Assembly (NCBI RefSeq): GCF_900176515.1
Contig: NZ_FWXV01000002.1
Location: 1,922,001 to 1,986,000, forward strand
Reading direction: 5' to 3'
DNA from: Kibdelosporangium aridum
Lineage (GTDB): Bacteria > Actinomycetota > Actinomycetes > Mycobacteriales > Pseudonocardiaceae
Length of the DNA: 64,000 nucleotides
The translations under genes were made by a program, and so were the position numbers. The notes below the pieces were generated by a model. The model did not search any database and was not told the DNA's origin. It saw only the letters and a program-made list of their open reading frames with translations. This document shows positions 1-7,544 of the stretch, one piece after another; positions within the stretch are counted from its first letter, which is position 1, and each line of letters starts with the position of its first letter.

Positions 1-427
1 AGACGTCACCCGCGGCCGCGTACGCGTGCCCCTTGTCGATCAAGCGTTGCATCAGCTCGACCATCTGGGTCACGTGCCCGGTCGCGCGCGGCATGTACGA
101 GGGAGGCAAGCAGCCGAGCGCGTCGTACGCGTCCTCGAACGCGCGCTCGTGTGTCTGTGCCCACTCCCACCAGGGCCTGCCCGCTTCGGCCGCCTTGTTC
201 AGGATCTTGTCGTCGATGTCCGTGACATTGCGAACAAGAACGACGTCCAGGCCGCCATGCGCCAGCCAACGACGCAGCACGTCGTAGTTCAGCGCGCCAC
301 GGACATGGCCGATATGCGGAATTCCCTGCACAGTGGCCCCACACACGTAGATAGACGCCGTTCCGTTCCGCGCGGGATGAAACTCCCGCGTGCTCCGGGT
401 CGCGGTGTCGTACAGGTGAAGGGTCAC
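1..427 (-). CDS. cysS: Cysteinyl-tRNA synthetase, N-terminal part (runs off the window)
   Basis: Cytoplasmic class I aminoacyl-tRNA synthetase that charges tRNA-Cys with cysteine. About 142 N-terminal residues are present, starting at a GTG at 425-427; the rest lies before position 1. The class I HIGH signature reads PHIGHVRGALNYDVL, preceded by the zinc-site cysteine in YVCGATVQG and followed by VRNVTDIDDKIL, which is typical of CysS. It is the last visible gene of the minus-strand run carD-ispD-ispF-PPOX-HAD-cysS; mycobacteria have carD-ispD-ispF-cysS, so two genes are inserted here. The MshC paralogue of mycothiol synthesis is the main alternative, but this synteny and the VTDIDDKI motif favour CysS. 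Confidence 0.93.
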   Translation of the reverse strand, partial: MTLHLYDTATRSTREFHPARNGTASIYVCGATVQGIPHIGHVRGALNYDVLRRWLAHGGLDVVLVRNVTDIDDKILNKAAEAGRPWWEWAQTHERAFEDAYDALGCLPPSYMPRATGHVTQMVELMQRLIDKGHAYAAAGDV

Positions 428-458
428 AAAGAGATGGTACGGGAGCCGTGAATCGGCT

Positions 459-1124
459 TTACCAACCGTTCTCGGCCAGTACGTCAAGCAGTCCGTTCGG
501 CCGTTGACCGACGGGCAGCGGATCGACAATCGCGACCGAGCAGCCGATCTTGGCCGCGCCGCCGTCGGCCTCTTCACTGTCGCCGATCATCAGCACCTGC
601 TCGGGCAGCAGGCCAAGGCGTTCGCAGGCGACGCTGAAGATCCGCGGATCCGGCTTGACCGCACCCTCCTGAAAGGACAGCACGAATTCGGTGACCAGAT
701 CGGCGACTCCGAGCCGTTCGAACACGGGCCGGATGTTCCACGCGATGTTGCTGACCACGCCGACCGGAATTCCGGCTGCCGCCAAGGTTTTCAAGGCGGC
801 CGCGGTATCCGGGTACGCCTCCCAGTTCGTGGAATCCAGCATCCGGTGGTAGAGCAGTTCCGGGTTGCCGACCCCCGAACCGTGCAGAACCGCGAGGTAG
901 AGCTCGCGGTGCAGCGGCGGGTCAAGATCACGCCGGTGCCATTGGTCGTAGAGCCGCTCGGGCAGCCCTTCCGGGCGTCCGGTCGGAGCCGTCATCCGGC
1001 GCATGATCTCGGCCTGCCGCTCGCCGTCCAGCGGGTTGCCGTCGTGGTCGACCAGCCCGGACAGATCGGGCTCGAGCCGGAACAGCGTGCCGGAGTAGTC
1101 GAACAGGACCCCTCGGAAGTTCAT
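459..1124 (-). CDS. HAD-superfamily hydrolase
   Basis: A 221-residue haloacid-dehalogenase-type phosphatase. Motif I is DYSGTLF near residue 9, so the second acidic residue of the usual DxDGT is replaced by Ser, leaving one nucleophile Asp. A helical cap follows, then motif II (VVSNIAW, with a Ser), the motif III Lys in GAVKPDPRIF, and motif IV (MIGDSEEADGGAA). The D-x-S form of motif I is seen in some HAD dehalogenases and phosphatases of uncertain substrate. It lies 18 bp downstream of the PPOX gene and 31 bp upstream of cysS on the same strand, so it is probably cotranscribed. The substrate cannot be inferred. Confidence 0.85.
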   Translation of the reverse strand: MNFRGVLFDYSGTLFRLEPDLSGLVDHDGNPLDGERQAEIMRRMTAPTGRPEGLPERLYDQWHRRDLDPPLHRELYLAVLHGSGVGNPELLYHRMLDSTNWEAYPDTAAALKTLAAAGIPVGVVSNIAWNIRPVFERLGVADLVTEFVLSFQEGAVKPDPRIFSVACERLGLLPEQVLMIGDSEEADGGAAKIGCSVAIVDPLPVGQRPNGLLDVLAENGW

Positions 1125-1142
1125 GCACCCATCTTAAGCGCT

Positions 1143-1538
1143 TCAGACGGCGTAGCCGGTGAGCTTTTCCGGAGTGAGCCGGACGATCACGCGCACGTTG
1201 TCGGTGCCCTCGTCACCGGTGTAGTCCTTGCCGGTGTACTTCAGCGACAGGTCGTTGATCAGCTTGAAGCCGTTCTCCTCGGTGAACGTCACCGTGCCGC
1301 GGGCCTCGAAGTAGCTGTACGGGTTCTCGCTGTCGAAGACCGAGATGCTCGCCCGCGGGTCGCGCCGCAGGTTGCGGTCCTTCAACCGGCCCTTCACGGT
1401 CGACACGAGCAGGTCGTCGCCATCGCGCGTGATCCACACCACGGACGTCTGCGGGCTGCCGTCGGCGTTGACGGTCGCGATCGTCGCGAAGTTCTTCCCG
1501 TCGACGATGGCACGGACTTTGTCTGGGAGAGCAACCAT
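1143..1538 (-). CDS. PPOX-class F420-dependent enzyme
   Basis: A 131-residue split-barrel flavin/deazaflavin-binding protein of the pyridoxamine-5'-phosphate-oxidase-like fold (Rv1155-like). The order of elements, FATIATVNADGSPQTSVVWI, then STVKGRLKDRNLRRDPRAS, then YFEARGTVTF, is typical of the actinobacterial PPOX-class F420 family, with the Lys/Arg-rich segment contacting the cofactor phosphate. Family members reduce small molecules with F420H2 or bind FMN/F420; the substrate here is unknown. It starts at an ATG 10 bp after the ispF stop codon and is likely part of the carD-ispD-ispF transcript. Confidence 0.85.
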   Translation of the reverse strand: MVALPDKVRAIVDGKNFATIATVNADGSPQTSVVWITRDGDDLLVSTVKGRLKDRNLRRDPRASISVFDSENPYSYFEARGTVTFTEENGFKLINDLSLKYTGKDYTGDEGTDNVRVIVRLTPEKLTGYAV

Positions 1539-1547
1539 GCGGCCAGG

Positions 1548-2042
1548 TTAGTGCGGTTGTCCGCCGTCCACTGAACGTTCCACGATGAGGGCGCTCGCGA
1601 TGGCGGCGATGCCCTCGCCACGACCGGTCAGGCCGAGCCCGTCGGTCGTCGTCCCGGACACCGACACGGGGCCGCCGACGGCCTCGGACAGGACTGTCTC
1701 CGCCTCGGCGCGGCGCTTGCCGATCCGCGGTGCGTTCCCGATGACCTGGACGGACGCGTTGCCGACCTGGAAACCGGCCTCGTCGAGGCGGCGGCGGACC
1801 TCTGTGAGCAACTGCACGCCGTGCGCCCCGGCCCAGCGCGGGTCGCCGGTGCCGAAAACAGCCCCGAGGTCACCGAGCCCGGCGGCCGTGAGCAGCGCGT
1901 CGCAGAGTGCGTGCGCGGCGACGTCGCCGTCAGAGTGGCCGTCGCAACCGTCGACGCCTTCCCATAGCAGTCCCGCGATCCAGCAGTCACGACCGGCGGC
2001 GATGGGATGGACGTCAGTGGCGGTTCCTACCCGTGGGATCAC
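1548..2042 (-). CDS. ispF: 2-C-methyl-D-erythritol 2,4-cyclodiphosphate synthase
   Basis: Fifth enzyme of the non-mevalonate (MEP) isoprenoid pathway, converting CDP-ME 2-phosphate to MEcPP and CMP; cytosolic homotrimer. At 164 residues it is full length. The metal-binding DxH is in GTATDVHPI near the N-terminus, a further metal His and the substrate loop are in GHSDGDVAAHA, and the family signature GTTTDGLGLTGRGEGIAA is at the C-terminus. The start overlaps the upstream ispD stop by 4 bp (ATGA), so translation is probably coupled. All visible catalytic residues are intact, in contrast to the divergent IspD beside it. Confidence 0.95.
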   Translation of the reverse strand: MIPRVGTATDVHPIAAGRDCWIAGLLWEGVDGCDGHSDGDVAAHALCDALLTAAGLGDLGAVFGTGDPRWAGAHGVQLLTEVRRRLDEAGFQVGNASVQVIGNAPRIGKRRAEAETVLSEAVGGPVSVSGTTTDGLGLTGRGEGIAAIASALIVERSVDGGQPH

Positions 2043-2614
2043 GGGGTCACGCTAGCGACGTCGATCTCTGTGCGGATGCGCAGCCCATGCGGATGGCCAG
2101 GGACCGTGCTGAGTGGAACACCGAGACGTCGCGGGTCTTCGGCGTTCAGCAACAGCTCGATCGGCGCACCCAGCGGGGACTGCATGACTCGCAGCTCGGA
2201 ACGGTCCCTGGTGCCGAGGATCCGGCCGTCCGGATCGACTTCTTTGACCGTGTCGGTCAACGGGAGAACCGGGATGACGGCTTGCGCGCCGCGCTCGAGT
2301 TCGTCGACGACGGACTCGATCACTTCGGTCGGCGTTTCCGCGCGTTCGATGTCGTGGATCAAGCCGAACCGAATGTCCGGAAACATCTCGATCGCGGTAT
2401 TCAGCGCGGTATGAAGATCACCGACGACAACTGTGCAGTCGGGCCGCGTGAATTCGAGGTTAATGGGGGTACAAATGAAAACGTGCCGTACGCACCCTGC
2501 TGTGAGCAGGGAACGCACGGCACGCTCTGTCAATGGCATGCCATGTACGGAAACCACTCCGGTCGCCGGCACGACCGCGAGCGCGACGGAACTCTGCACT
2601 CTGCTGTGTTTCAC
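2039..2614 (-). CDS. ispD: IspD-like MEP cytidylyltransferase lacking the CTP-site signature
   Basis: Occupies the ispD position (carD-ispD-ispF), where the enzyme joins CTP and MEP to give CDP-ME. At 191 residues it is shorter than the usual 220-240. Against E. coli IspD, the MEP-side residues look kept: Asp106/Arg109 in IHDIER, Thr140 in DTVK and Arg157 in RDRSEL. The N-terminal nucleotide loop carrying Arg20 and Lys27 (normally AAGxGxR...PK) is deleted to VVPATGVVSVHGMPL, and the Lys213 position is Arg (LRIRT). An in-frame TAG, the carD stop codon, lies seven codons before the GTG start, so the missing loop is not hidden upstream. It may be a degenerate, altered or non-catalytic paralogue. 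Confidence 0.75.
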   Translation of the reverse strand: MKHSRVQSSVALAVVPATGVVSVHGMPLTERAVRSLLTAGCVRHVFICTPINLEFTRPDCTVVVGDLHTALNTAIEMFPDIRFGLIHDIERAETPTEVIESVVDELERGAQAVIPVLPLTDTVKEVDPDGRILGTRDRSELRVMQSPLGAPIELLLNAEDPRRLGVPLSTVPGHPHGLRIRTEIDVASVTP

Positions 2615-2629
2615 GTACTGCGGGGTGGA

Positions 2630-3124
2630 CTAGACCGCCGCGGCTGTGGCGAGAACCTCGTCGAGGAGGACCTCGGCCTTGTCCTCGTCGGTGCCCTCCG
2701 CCAGTGCCAACTCGCTCACCAGTATCTGTCGAGCCTTGGCCAGCATCCGCTTCTCGCCAGCGGATAGGCCACGGTCCTTCTCACGCCGCCAGAGGTCTCG
2801 CACCACTTCGGCAACCTTGTTCACATCGCCAGAGGCGAGTTTCTCCAGGTTGGCCTTATACCGCCGTGACCAGTTGGTCGGCTCCTCCGTGTGAGGAGCG
2901 CGCAAAACATCGAAGACGCGGTTGAGACCCTCTTGGCCGACGACGTCCCGCACGCCTACGATCTCGGCGTTGTCTGCGGGTACGCGAACCGTGAGATCAC
3001 CCTGCGCGACCTTGAGAACGAGGTACTTCTTCTCCTCGCCCTTGATCACGCGTGTCTCGATTGCTTCGATGAGAGCGGCACCGTGGTGCGGGTAGACGAC
3101 GGTCTCTCCGACCTTGAAAACCAT
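2630..3124 (-). CDS. carD: CarD-family RNA polymerase-binding regulator
   Basis: Essential actinobacterial transcription factor that binds the RNAP beta subunit and stabilises open promoter complexes, notably at rRNA promoters. It has 164 residues. The N-terminal RNAP-interaction Tudor-like domain (about 1-65) starts with FKVGETVVYPHHGAALIE; the C-terminal helical DNA-binding domain includes the conserved Trp of TNWSRRYKANLEKL and the basic RDLWRREKDRGLSAGEKRML. It heads the minus-strand run and is divergent from lpqE, as in mycobacteria. The gap to ispD is only 15 bp, so CarD is probably cotranscribed with MEP-pathway genes. Confidence 0.96.
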   Translation of the reverse strand: MVFKVGETVVYPHHGAALIEAIETRVIKGEEKKYLVLKVAQGDLTVRVPADNAEIVGVRDVVGQEGLNRVFDVLRAPHTEEPTNWSRRYKANLEKLASGDVNKVAEVVRDLWRREKDRGLSAGEKRMLAKARQILVSELALAEGTDEDKAEVLLDEVLATAAAV

Positions 3125-3399
3125 GTGTCCTCTGCCCCTTTCGCTGACTCCATTCTAACACGTCCCGCAATCCCCCTCAGCCCGGTGTGAGACGGGTAAG
3201 CGCAGGTCAGCGGCACGAGGATGGACCGCCTGGGGGTTGACAAAATACATGTGGGCATGCATCAAGATGACAATTAACGATCTTGATGGGATACTCCCGG
3301 ATCCTTTGTGGACATCATCTCGGCGAGGTGCCCGCGAGGGGCACCAAGCCGCCGGATACCCTTCGGGCCGACGCGTTTTCCCCAGGAAGGACCGGCAAC
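3125..3399. promoter_or_regulatory. carD / lpqE divergent promoter region
   Basis: Intergenic region between two divergent genes, with visibly lower GC than its flanks. For carD (minus strand) a TAGAAT hexamer at 3152-3157 is a plausible -10 element. For lpqE (plus strand) TGACAA (3268-3273) and GATACT (3290-3295) are spaced 16 bp apart; a TTGACA also occurs at 3237-3242 without a good -10 at 17 bp. Assignments are by eye only. Confidence 0.4.
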
Positions 3400-4107
3400 G
3401 TGAGTCGTGTACGCCACAGCCTGCGCTACGCCACAGCGGCGGTCGGGATCGCGCTCGCACTCGCGGGTTGCGGCGCCGGCCAGATCTCGCAGACCGCCGG
3501 CATGGAGCCGGCCGTCAACGGCGGTGAAGGAGACGTCGGCCCGATCGCCGTCCGCGACATCCAGCTCGCGTACCCACCGCAGGGCGTCTACGAGCCCGGC
3601 TCGACGGCAGTGGTGCTCGGGACGCTCGTGAACAGTGCGCTGACCGACGACGAACTGGTCTCGATCACGTCGCCGGCGGGCCAGGTGACGATCACGGGTG
3701 ACAAGAGCCTCCCGGCCGGTCGGTCGCTGATCCTCGAGATGCCCGCGGGCGGGTTGCCGACATCTTCGTCGCGCCCGACGACCACGAGCAGCACGCCGAC
3801 CTCTGGCACCCCGACTTCCGGAGCGCCCACTTCCGGGGCTGCGACTTCGGGCTCCGGTACTCCGGCTTCGGGTGCGACGACCACCGCCACGACGCCGCGG
3901 CCGACGACGACCACGCAGCGGCCGGTGACCATCGGCAAGGTGACCGTGCTGTTGACCGGCATCGGCGAGGAGATCCGCTCGGGCAAGACGATCGAGCTGA
4001 CCTTCACCTTCCGCAGCGGCTCGGTGACCATCCCGGTCCCGATCGCCGTGCCGACCACGCCGCGCCAGCCCGCCGCAGGCGGTAGCGGTGGTGGCGGAGG
4101 CCACTGA
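3400..4107 (+). CDS. lpqE: LpqE-like lipoprotein (copper-chaperone-like fold)
   Basis: Secreted lipoprotein of about 235 residues. The GTG start at 3400 follows an AGGAAGG Shine-Dalgarno. The signal peptide ends in a lipobox, LALAGCGAG, where the Cys is lipidated. The mature part has two beta-rich blocks (VRDIQLAYPPQGVYEPGS...; KVTVLLTGIGEEIRSGKTI...) resembling the PCuAC/LpqE family. A low-complexity Ser/Thr/Pro segment with repeated PTSG/ATSG units (about 3760-3910) is inserted between them, and a Gly-rich tail ends in His. Position between carD and radA matches mycobacterial lpqE. Copper binding is inference; no clear Met/His copper motif is seen. Confidence 0.85.
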   Translation: MSRVRHSLRYATAAVGIALALAGCGAGQISQTAGMEPAVNGGEGDVGPIAVRDIQLAYPPQGVYEPGSTAVVLGTLVNSALTDDELVSITSPAGQVTITGDKSLPAGRSLILEMPAGGLPTSSSRPTTTSSTPTSGTPTSGAPTSGAATSGSGTPASGATTTATTPRPTTTTQRPVTIGKVTVLLTGIGEEIRSGKTIELTFTFRSGSVTIPVPIAVPTTPRQPAAGGSGGGGGH

Positions 4108-4121
4108 CAAAGCAAAAGGCG

Positions 4122-4154
4122 AAGGGCCCGGCATCACTGCGATGCCGGGCCCTT
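4122..4154 (+). terminator. Strong hairpin terminator after lpqE
   Basis: Perfect 14-bp inverted repeat (4122-4135 with 4141-4154) with a 5-nt loop ACTGC, 15 bp after the lpqE stop and followed by a short T stretch. The remaining 230 bp before radA hold no supported gene. Confidence 0.85.
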
Positions 4155-4384
4155 TGGCTACCCGGCGCCTGATCGCACTCCGCGTGCCAAGAGTCCCGCA
4201 GTCCGCCCAGCTCGGCTCTGACCTGCGCCAACGCCGAAACTGTCGGATCCCTGCGGTAGCGTGAAAATTAGGGGGACCCCCTCGAGAATTGCTGTTGTGG
4301 ACGGGGCTGCTTTGGCGACCAAGCCCGTCCGAGCGAAGCGAGGACAATCCAACACTGTCGGACCTTGCCGATAGGTTGCCTTGC

Positions 4385-5752
4385 GTGGCGAAGAAGTCGG
4401 GCCCGGCCTTCCGGTGTGGCGAGTGTGGTGCTGTCGTTGCCAAGTGGTTCGGCAGGTGCCCCGAGTGCCAAGCCTGGGGGACCATCGAAGAAGTCGCGGC
4501 GGCCAGGCCGGCCCTGGCCAAGGTCGTCGCGGGCGCCCCGGCGTCCCCGGCACGGCCGATTGCCGAAGTGGACGTCGAGTCCGCCAGGGCCCAGCGCACC
4601 GGAGTCCCCGAGCTCGACCGGGTTCTGGGCGGCGGTCTGGTCCCGGGGGCCGTCGTCCTGCTGGCCGGCGAGCCCGGCGTCGGCAAGTCGACTCTGTTGC
4701 TCGAGGTCGCCTACCAATGGGTCGCGCGGGAGGATTCGCCTGGCCGCGCGCTGTACATCACCGGCGAGGAGTCCGCGGGCCAGGTCCGTCTGCGCGCCGA
4801 GCGCACGGGCAACGTGCACCAGGAGATGTTTCTGGCGTCGGAGAGCGACCTGGCCACAGTGATCGGTCACGTCGACGCCGTGAAGCCGGCCATGCTCGTG
4901 ATCGACTCCGTGCAGACGATGTCCTCGCCAGCGGTCGAGAGTTCGGCGGGTGGCGTGACGCAGGTCAGAGCGGTGACCGCGGCGCTTGTCGCGTTGGCCA
5001 AGGAACGCGGCCTGCCGGTGATCCTGGTCGGCCACGTCACCAAAGAGGGATCGGTCGCCGGTCCGCGGGTCCTTGAGCATCTCGTCGACGTCGTTCTGCA
5101 GTTCGAAGGCGACAAGTATTCGTCGCTGAGGCTCGTCCGCGGTGTGAAGAACCGGTTCGGCGCGGCCGACGAGGTCGGCTGTTTCGAGATGGTCGAGGAA
5201 GGCATCGTCGGCGTGCCTGACCCGTCCGGGATCTTCATGAGCAACCGGGTCGAAGGTGTCGCGGGCACGGCCGTCACGGTCATCACCGAAGGCAAACGTG
5301 CCCTGCTGGGCGAAGTTCAGGCGCTCGTGGCGAACACCGAAGCGCCGATGCCGAGGCGCGCTGTGAACGGCCTCGAGGCGTCGAGGGTCGCGAAGGTGCT
5401 GGCAGTACTGGAAAGGCGCGCGAGCCTGCCGTTGGGCAAATCAGACGTCTTCACGGCGACCGTGGGCGGCATGCGGATCATCGAACCGGCGGGTGACCTG
5501 GCGCTCGCGATGGCGGTCGCGAGCGCCAAGCTGGACATCCCGTTGCCCAACGACATGGTGATCATCGGCGAGGTCGGTCTCGCGGGTGAGGTACGCCGGG
5601 TCGGCAGTGTCGGCAGGCGGTTGGCCGAAGCGGCGCGCCTTGGTTTCAAACGCGCGCTGATCCCGCCGGACTCCGGCCGGTTGCCCCCGGAGATCAGGGC
5701 AACCGTCGTCCCCGACTTGCGCACGCTCGTCGACACGTTGTCCAAGCGCTGA
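4385..5752 (+). CDS. radA: DNA repair protein RadA
   Basis: RecA-like ATPase that processes recombination branches and helps restart replication forks. The chosen GTG at 4385 gives about 455 residues starting VAKKSGPAFRC, the usual RadA N-terminus; upstream in-frame codons look non-coding. Domains: N-terminal zinc ribbon (CGEC...CPEC), RecA core with Walker A GEPGVGKST and Walker B in MLVIDSVQTM, the RadA-specific KNRFG motif, and a C-terminal Lon-protease-like domain. In mycobacteria disA follows radA; here the next gene is convergent and unrelated, so the synteny ends. Confidence 0.95.
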   Translation: MAKKSGPAFRCGECGAVVAKWFGRCPECQAWGTIEEVAAARPALAKVVAGAPASPARPIAEVDVESARAQRTGVPELDRVLGGGLVPGAVVLLAGEPGVGKSTLLLEVAYQWVAREDSPGRALYITGEESAGQVRLRAERTGNVHQEMFLASESDLATVIGHVDAVKPAMLVIDSVQTMSSPAVESSAGGVTQVRAVTAALVALAKERGLPVILVGHVTKEGSVAGPRVLEHLVDVVLQFEGDKYSSLRLVRGVKNRFGAADEVGCFEMVEEGIVGVPDPSGIFMSNRVEGVAGTAVTVITEGKRALLGEVQALVANTEAPMPRRAVNGLEASRVAKVLAVLERRASLPLGKSDVFTATVGGMRIIEPAGDLALAMAVASAKLDIPLPNDMVIIGEVGLAGEVRRVGSVGRRLAEAARLGFKRALIPPDSGRLPPEIRATVVPDLRTLVDTLSKR

Positions 5753-6910
5753 TTACTTCCCGAGGCCGTCGACCACGGCCCAGTGGGTGGTGGTCTCGCT
5801 GGCCACCGTCCCGGCAGGGGAGTCCGGGTGGTCGGCCACCATCCGGATTTCCCGCGTGCCGATCAGCAAGCCGTTCGCCGGGTCGATCAGCAGCACGACC
5901 GACCGAGTGCTTTCCAGGTTGTCGACCGTCAGCGACACGGCGGCCCGGCCGTCACGGGTTCGCGCGTCTGTCGACACCCGAACCCACGGGTGATAGCTGA
6001 GCGCTTGGTAGATCGCCCTGCGTACGTCGGCGGGTACGGGCCGGTTGAGCAACGAACCCGCCAACTGCACGGCGACGCCAGGTGGGTCGGGTGTTTCCGC
6101 GGCGTCCGCGGCAAGCCGGGTGTACAGCTCGCGGGGGTCGCGGGGCAGGCCGGCGATGAACTGCTCGGTCGGATCGGTCCACGTGCCTTGCGTCGGCGGG
6201 AAGTACTCGCCCTTCGGCGCCTCGAACGTGCCCTCCTGGTAGGACAATCCGGAGACCATGGTCGGCCACTGCGGCTCGTCTTGGTCCCGGGTGTTGGCGC
6301 GCCGGGTGTCGACGTCCCTGACCAGCCGCCACACACCGGACCGGTCAGCGGGCACCCATTCCTCCCAGAAGCCCTCGCTGTCCATGTCCATCGCACCGCG
6401 GATATCCCCGCGCACCATGCCCGGCATGCCCCACTCGTACCTGCCCATGGTCAGGTATTGGCCGGGCTGTTGTGGCAGGTCGCTGGCGGTCAGTTCGCCT
6501 GCTGCGTTGTACACGACGCTGACCGGAGGCAATGGGGTGCCACGCGTGGCGCTGGGGATCCGTGCCGGGCGTTGTGGCGCCTTCGGATAGGTCTTGTTCA
6601 CTTCCGGCCGACCGGCGGCTGGCTGGTGATCGTTGCTCCGCAACGCGACCGTCGTTCCTACCGCAATGAGCACTGCAGCCGCGGCAGTCAGCCAAGGGAC
6701 CAACCGCCGACGCATCGACGGCCTGCGCCGACGTTGGACGTTGAGCACCTCGGTCCGCACGGTGAGTGGGGTTGGTTCGGGCAACGGCTCCGGGCATGGC
6801 TCGGTCGCCGCTTCCAGGCGCACCTTGCCGAGCAGGAACGCGTCCTCGGTCATCTCCGGTACGTCCGCACGGAATGCGGCCAGCGCCTCGTCCAGGTCAA
6901 CGTCGTTCAT
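5753..6910 (-). CDS. CU044_5270-type membrane protein, likely anti-sigma partner
   Basis: A 385-residue single-pass protein: a cytoplasmic N-terminus of about 70 residues beginning MNDVDLDEALAAFRADVP, a basic stretch RRRRPSMRRR, one membrane helix (about 71-90) and a large extracytoplasmic domain. This architecture and the 4-bp overlap with the upstream ECF sigma gene match the actinobacterial CU044_5270 family, which travels with ECF sigma factors. No canonical zinc anti-sigma HxxxCxxC motif is visible, so the anti-sigma role is inferred from position and topology. Confidence 0.75.
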   Translation of the reverse strand: MNDVDLDEALAAFRADVPEMTEDAFLLGKVRLEAATEPCPEPLPEPTPLTVRTEVLNVQRRRRPSMRRRLVPWLTAAAAVLIAVGTTVALRSNDHQPAAGRPEVNKTYPKAPQRPARIPSATRGTPLPPVSVVYNAAGELTASDLPQQPGQYLTMGRYEWGMPGMVRGDIRGAMDMDSEGFWEEWVPADRSGVWRLVRDVDTRRANTRDQDEPQWPTMVSGLSYQEGTFEAPKGEYFPPTQGTWTDPTEQFIAGLPRDPRELYTRLAADAAETPDPPGVAVQLAGSLLNRPVPADVRRAIYQALSYHPWVRVSTDARTRDGRAAVSLTVDNLESTRSVVLLIDPANGLLIGTREIRMVADHPDSPAGTVASETTTHWAVVDGLGK

Positions 6911-7458
6911 CGCTCTGCTCCCAGGTGGTCCCGAAGTGCGGAGCGGGCGCGATGCAGCCGCGACCGGACGGTCCCACCGTCGATGTCGAGTGCCTCGGCC
7001 ACTTCGCTGGGCTTGAGACCAGCCCAGGCCACGAGCAGCAGCACGTCCCGTTCCTCTTGGCGCAACTTGGCGAGCGCGGTGCCCAACTTGCGAGCCTGCA
7101 CGCTGGCATCCGCACGGGAGACAGCCACGGCGTCGGTGCCTTCGCCGACATCAGCGCGGCCGATGTCACGTGCAGTCGCCCGTAACCCCCGAACTTCGCT
7201 ACGGGCGTGCCGACGTAACAGGTTCGTGGCTATGCCGTAGAGCCATGCACGGACTGTTGCCCGTTCAGGCTCGTAGCGGTCGCGTTGTTCCCACGCGAGC
7301 AGGAACGTGTCGCCCACGAGATCGTCCGCAGTCGCCGGGTCGAGCCGCCGCGCCAGATATCGGTGCAGACCACGCGCGTGCTCGTCGTAGAGCCGCGCGA
7401 GCACCCTGTCCGCGTCGGAGCCCGTGAGATCCGGCCGTTCCACGCTCGCCATCGTCAC
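6907..7458 (-). CDS. ECF-type RNA polymerase sigma factor
   Basis: 183 residues with sigma region 2 (LYDEHARGLHRYLARRL; DLVGDTFLLAWEQRDRY) and region 4 (LAKLRQEERDVLLLVAWAGLKPSEVAEALDI..GTVRSRLHRAR), without region 3, as expected for ECF sigma-70 proteins. The start is a GTG at 7458; an ATG two codons in is an alternative. It is followed by an overlapping membrane gene (ATGA), the probable regulator of its activity. The stimulus and regulon cannot be read from the sequence. Confidence 0.92.
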   Translation of the reverse strand: MTMASVERPDLTGSDADRVLARLYDEHARGLHRYLARRLDPATADDLVGDTFLLAWEQRDRYEPERATVRAWLYGIATNLLRRHARSEVRGLRATARDIGRADVGEGTDAVAVSRADASVQARKLGTALAKLRQEERDVLLLVAWAGLKPSEVAEALDIDGGTVRSRLHRARSALRDHLGAER

Positions 7459-7495
7459 AACGGGTATTGCCCGCAGCCTGCCCGATCGTTCCGAG

Positions 7496-7530
7496 AAAAA
7501 GGCCGGGAATCGAAACTCGACTCCCGGCCT
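7496..7530 (-). terminator. Rho-independent terminator after the trehalose module
   Basis: On the minus strand, AGGCCGGGA (7530-7522) pairs with TCCCGGCCT (7508-7500), followed by a TTTTT run (7500-7496). It lies 15 bp past the stop of the OtsB-GH15 gene. Confidence 0.85.
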
Positions 7531-7544
7531 CTGTGCTCAGTTGG

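Noticed and set aside
504..1574. Long plus-strand frame opposite the HAD and PPOX genes
   Set aside because: Shadow of two well-supported minus-strand genes; no RBS or family signal.
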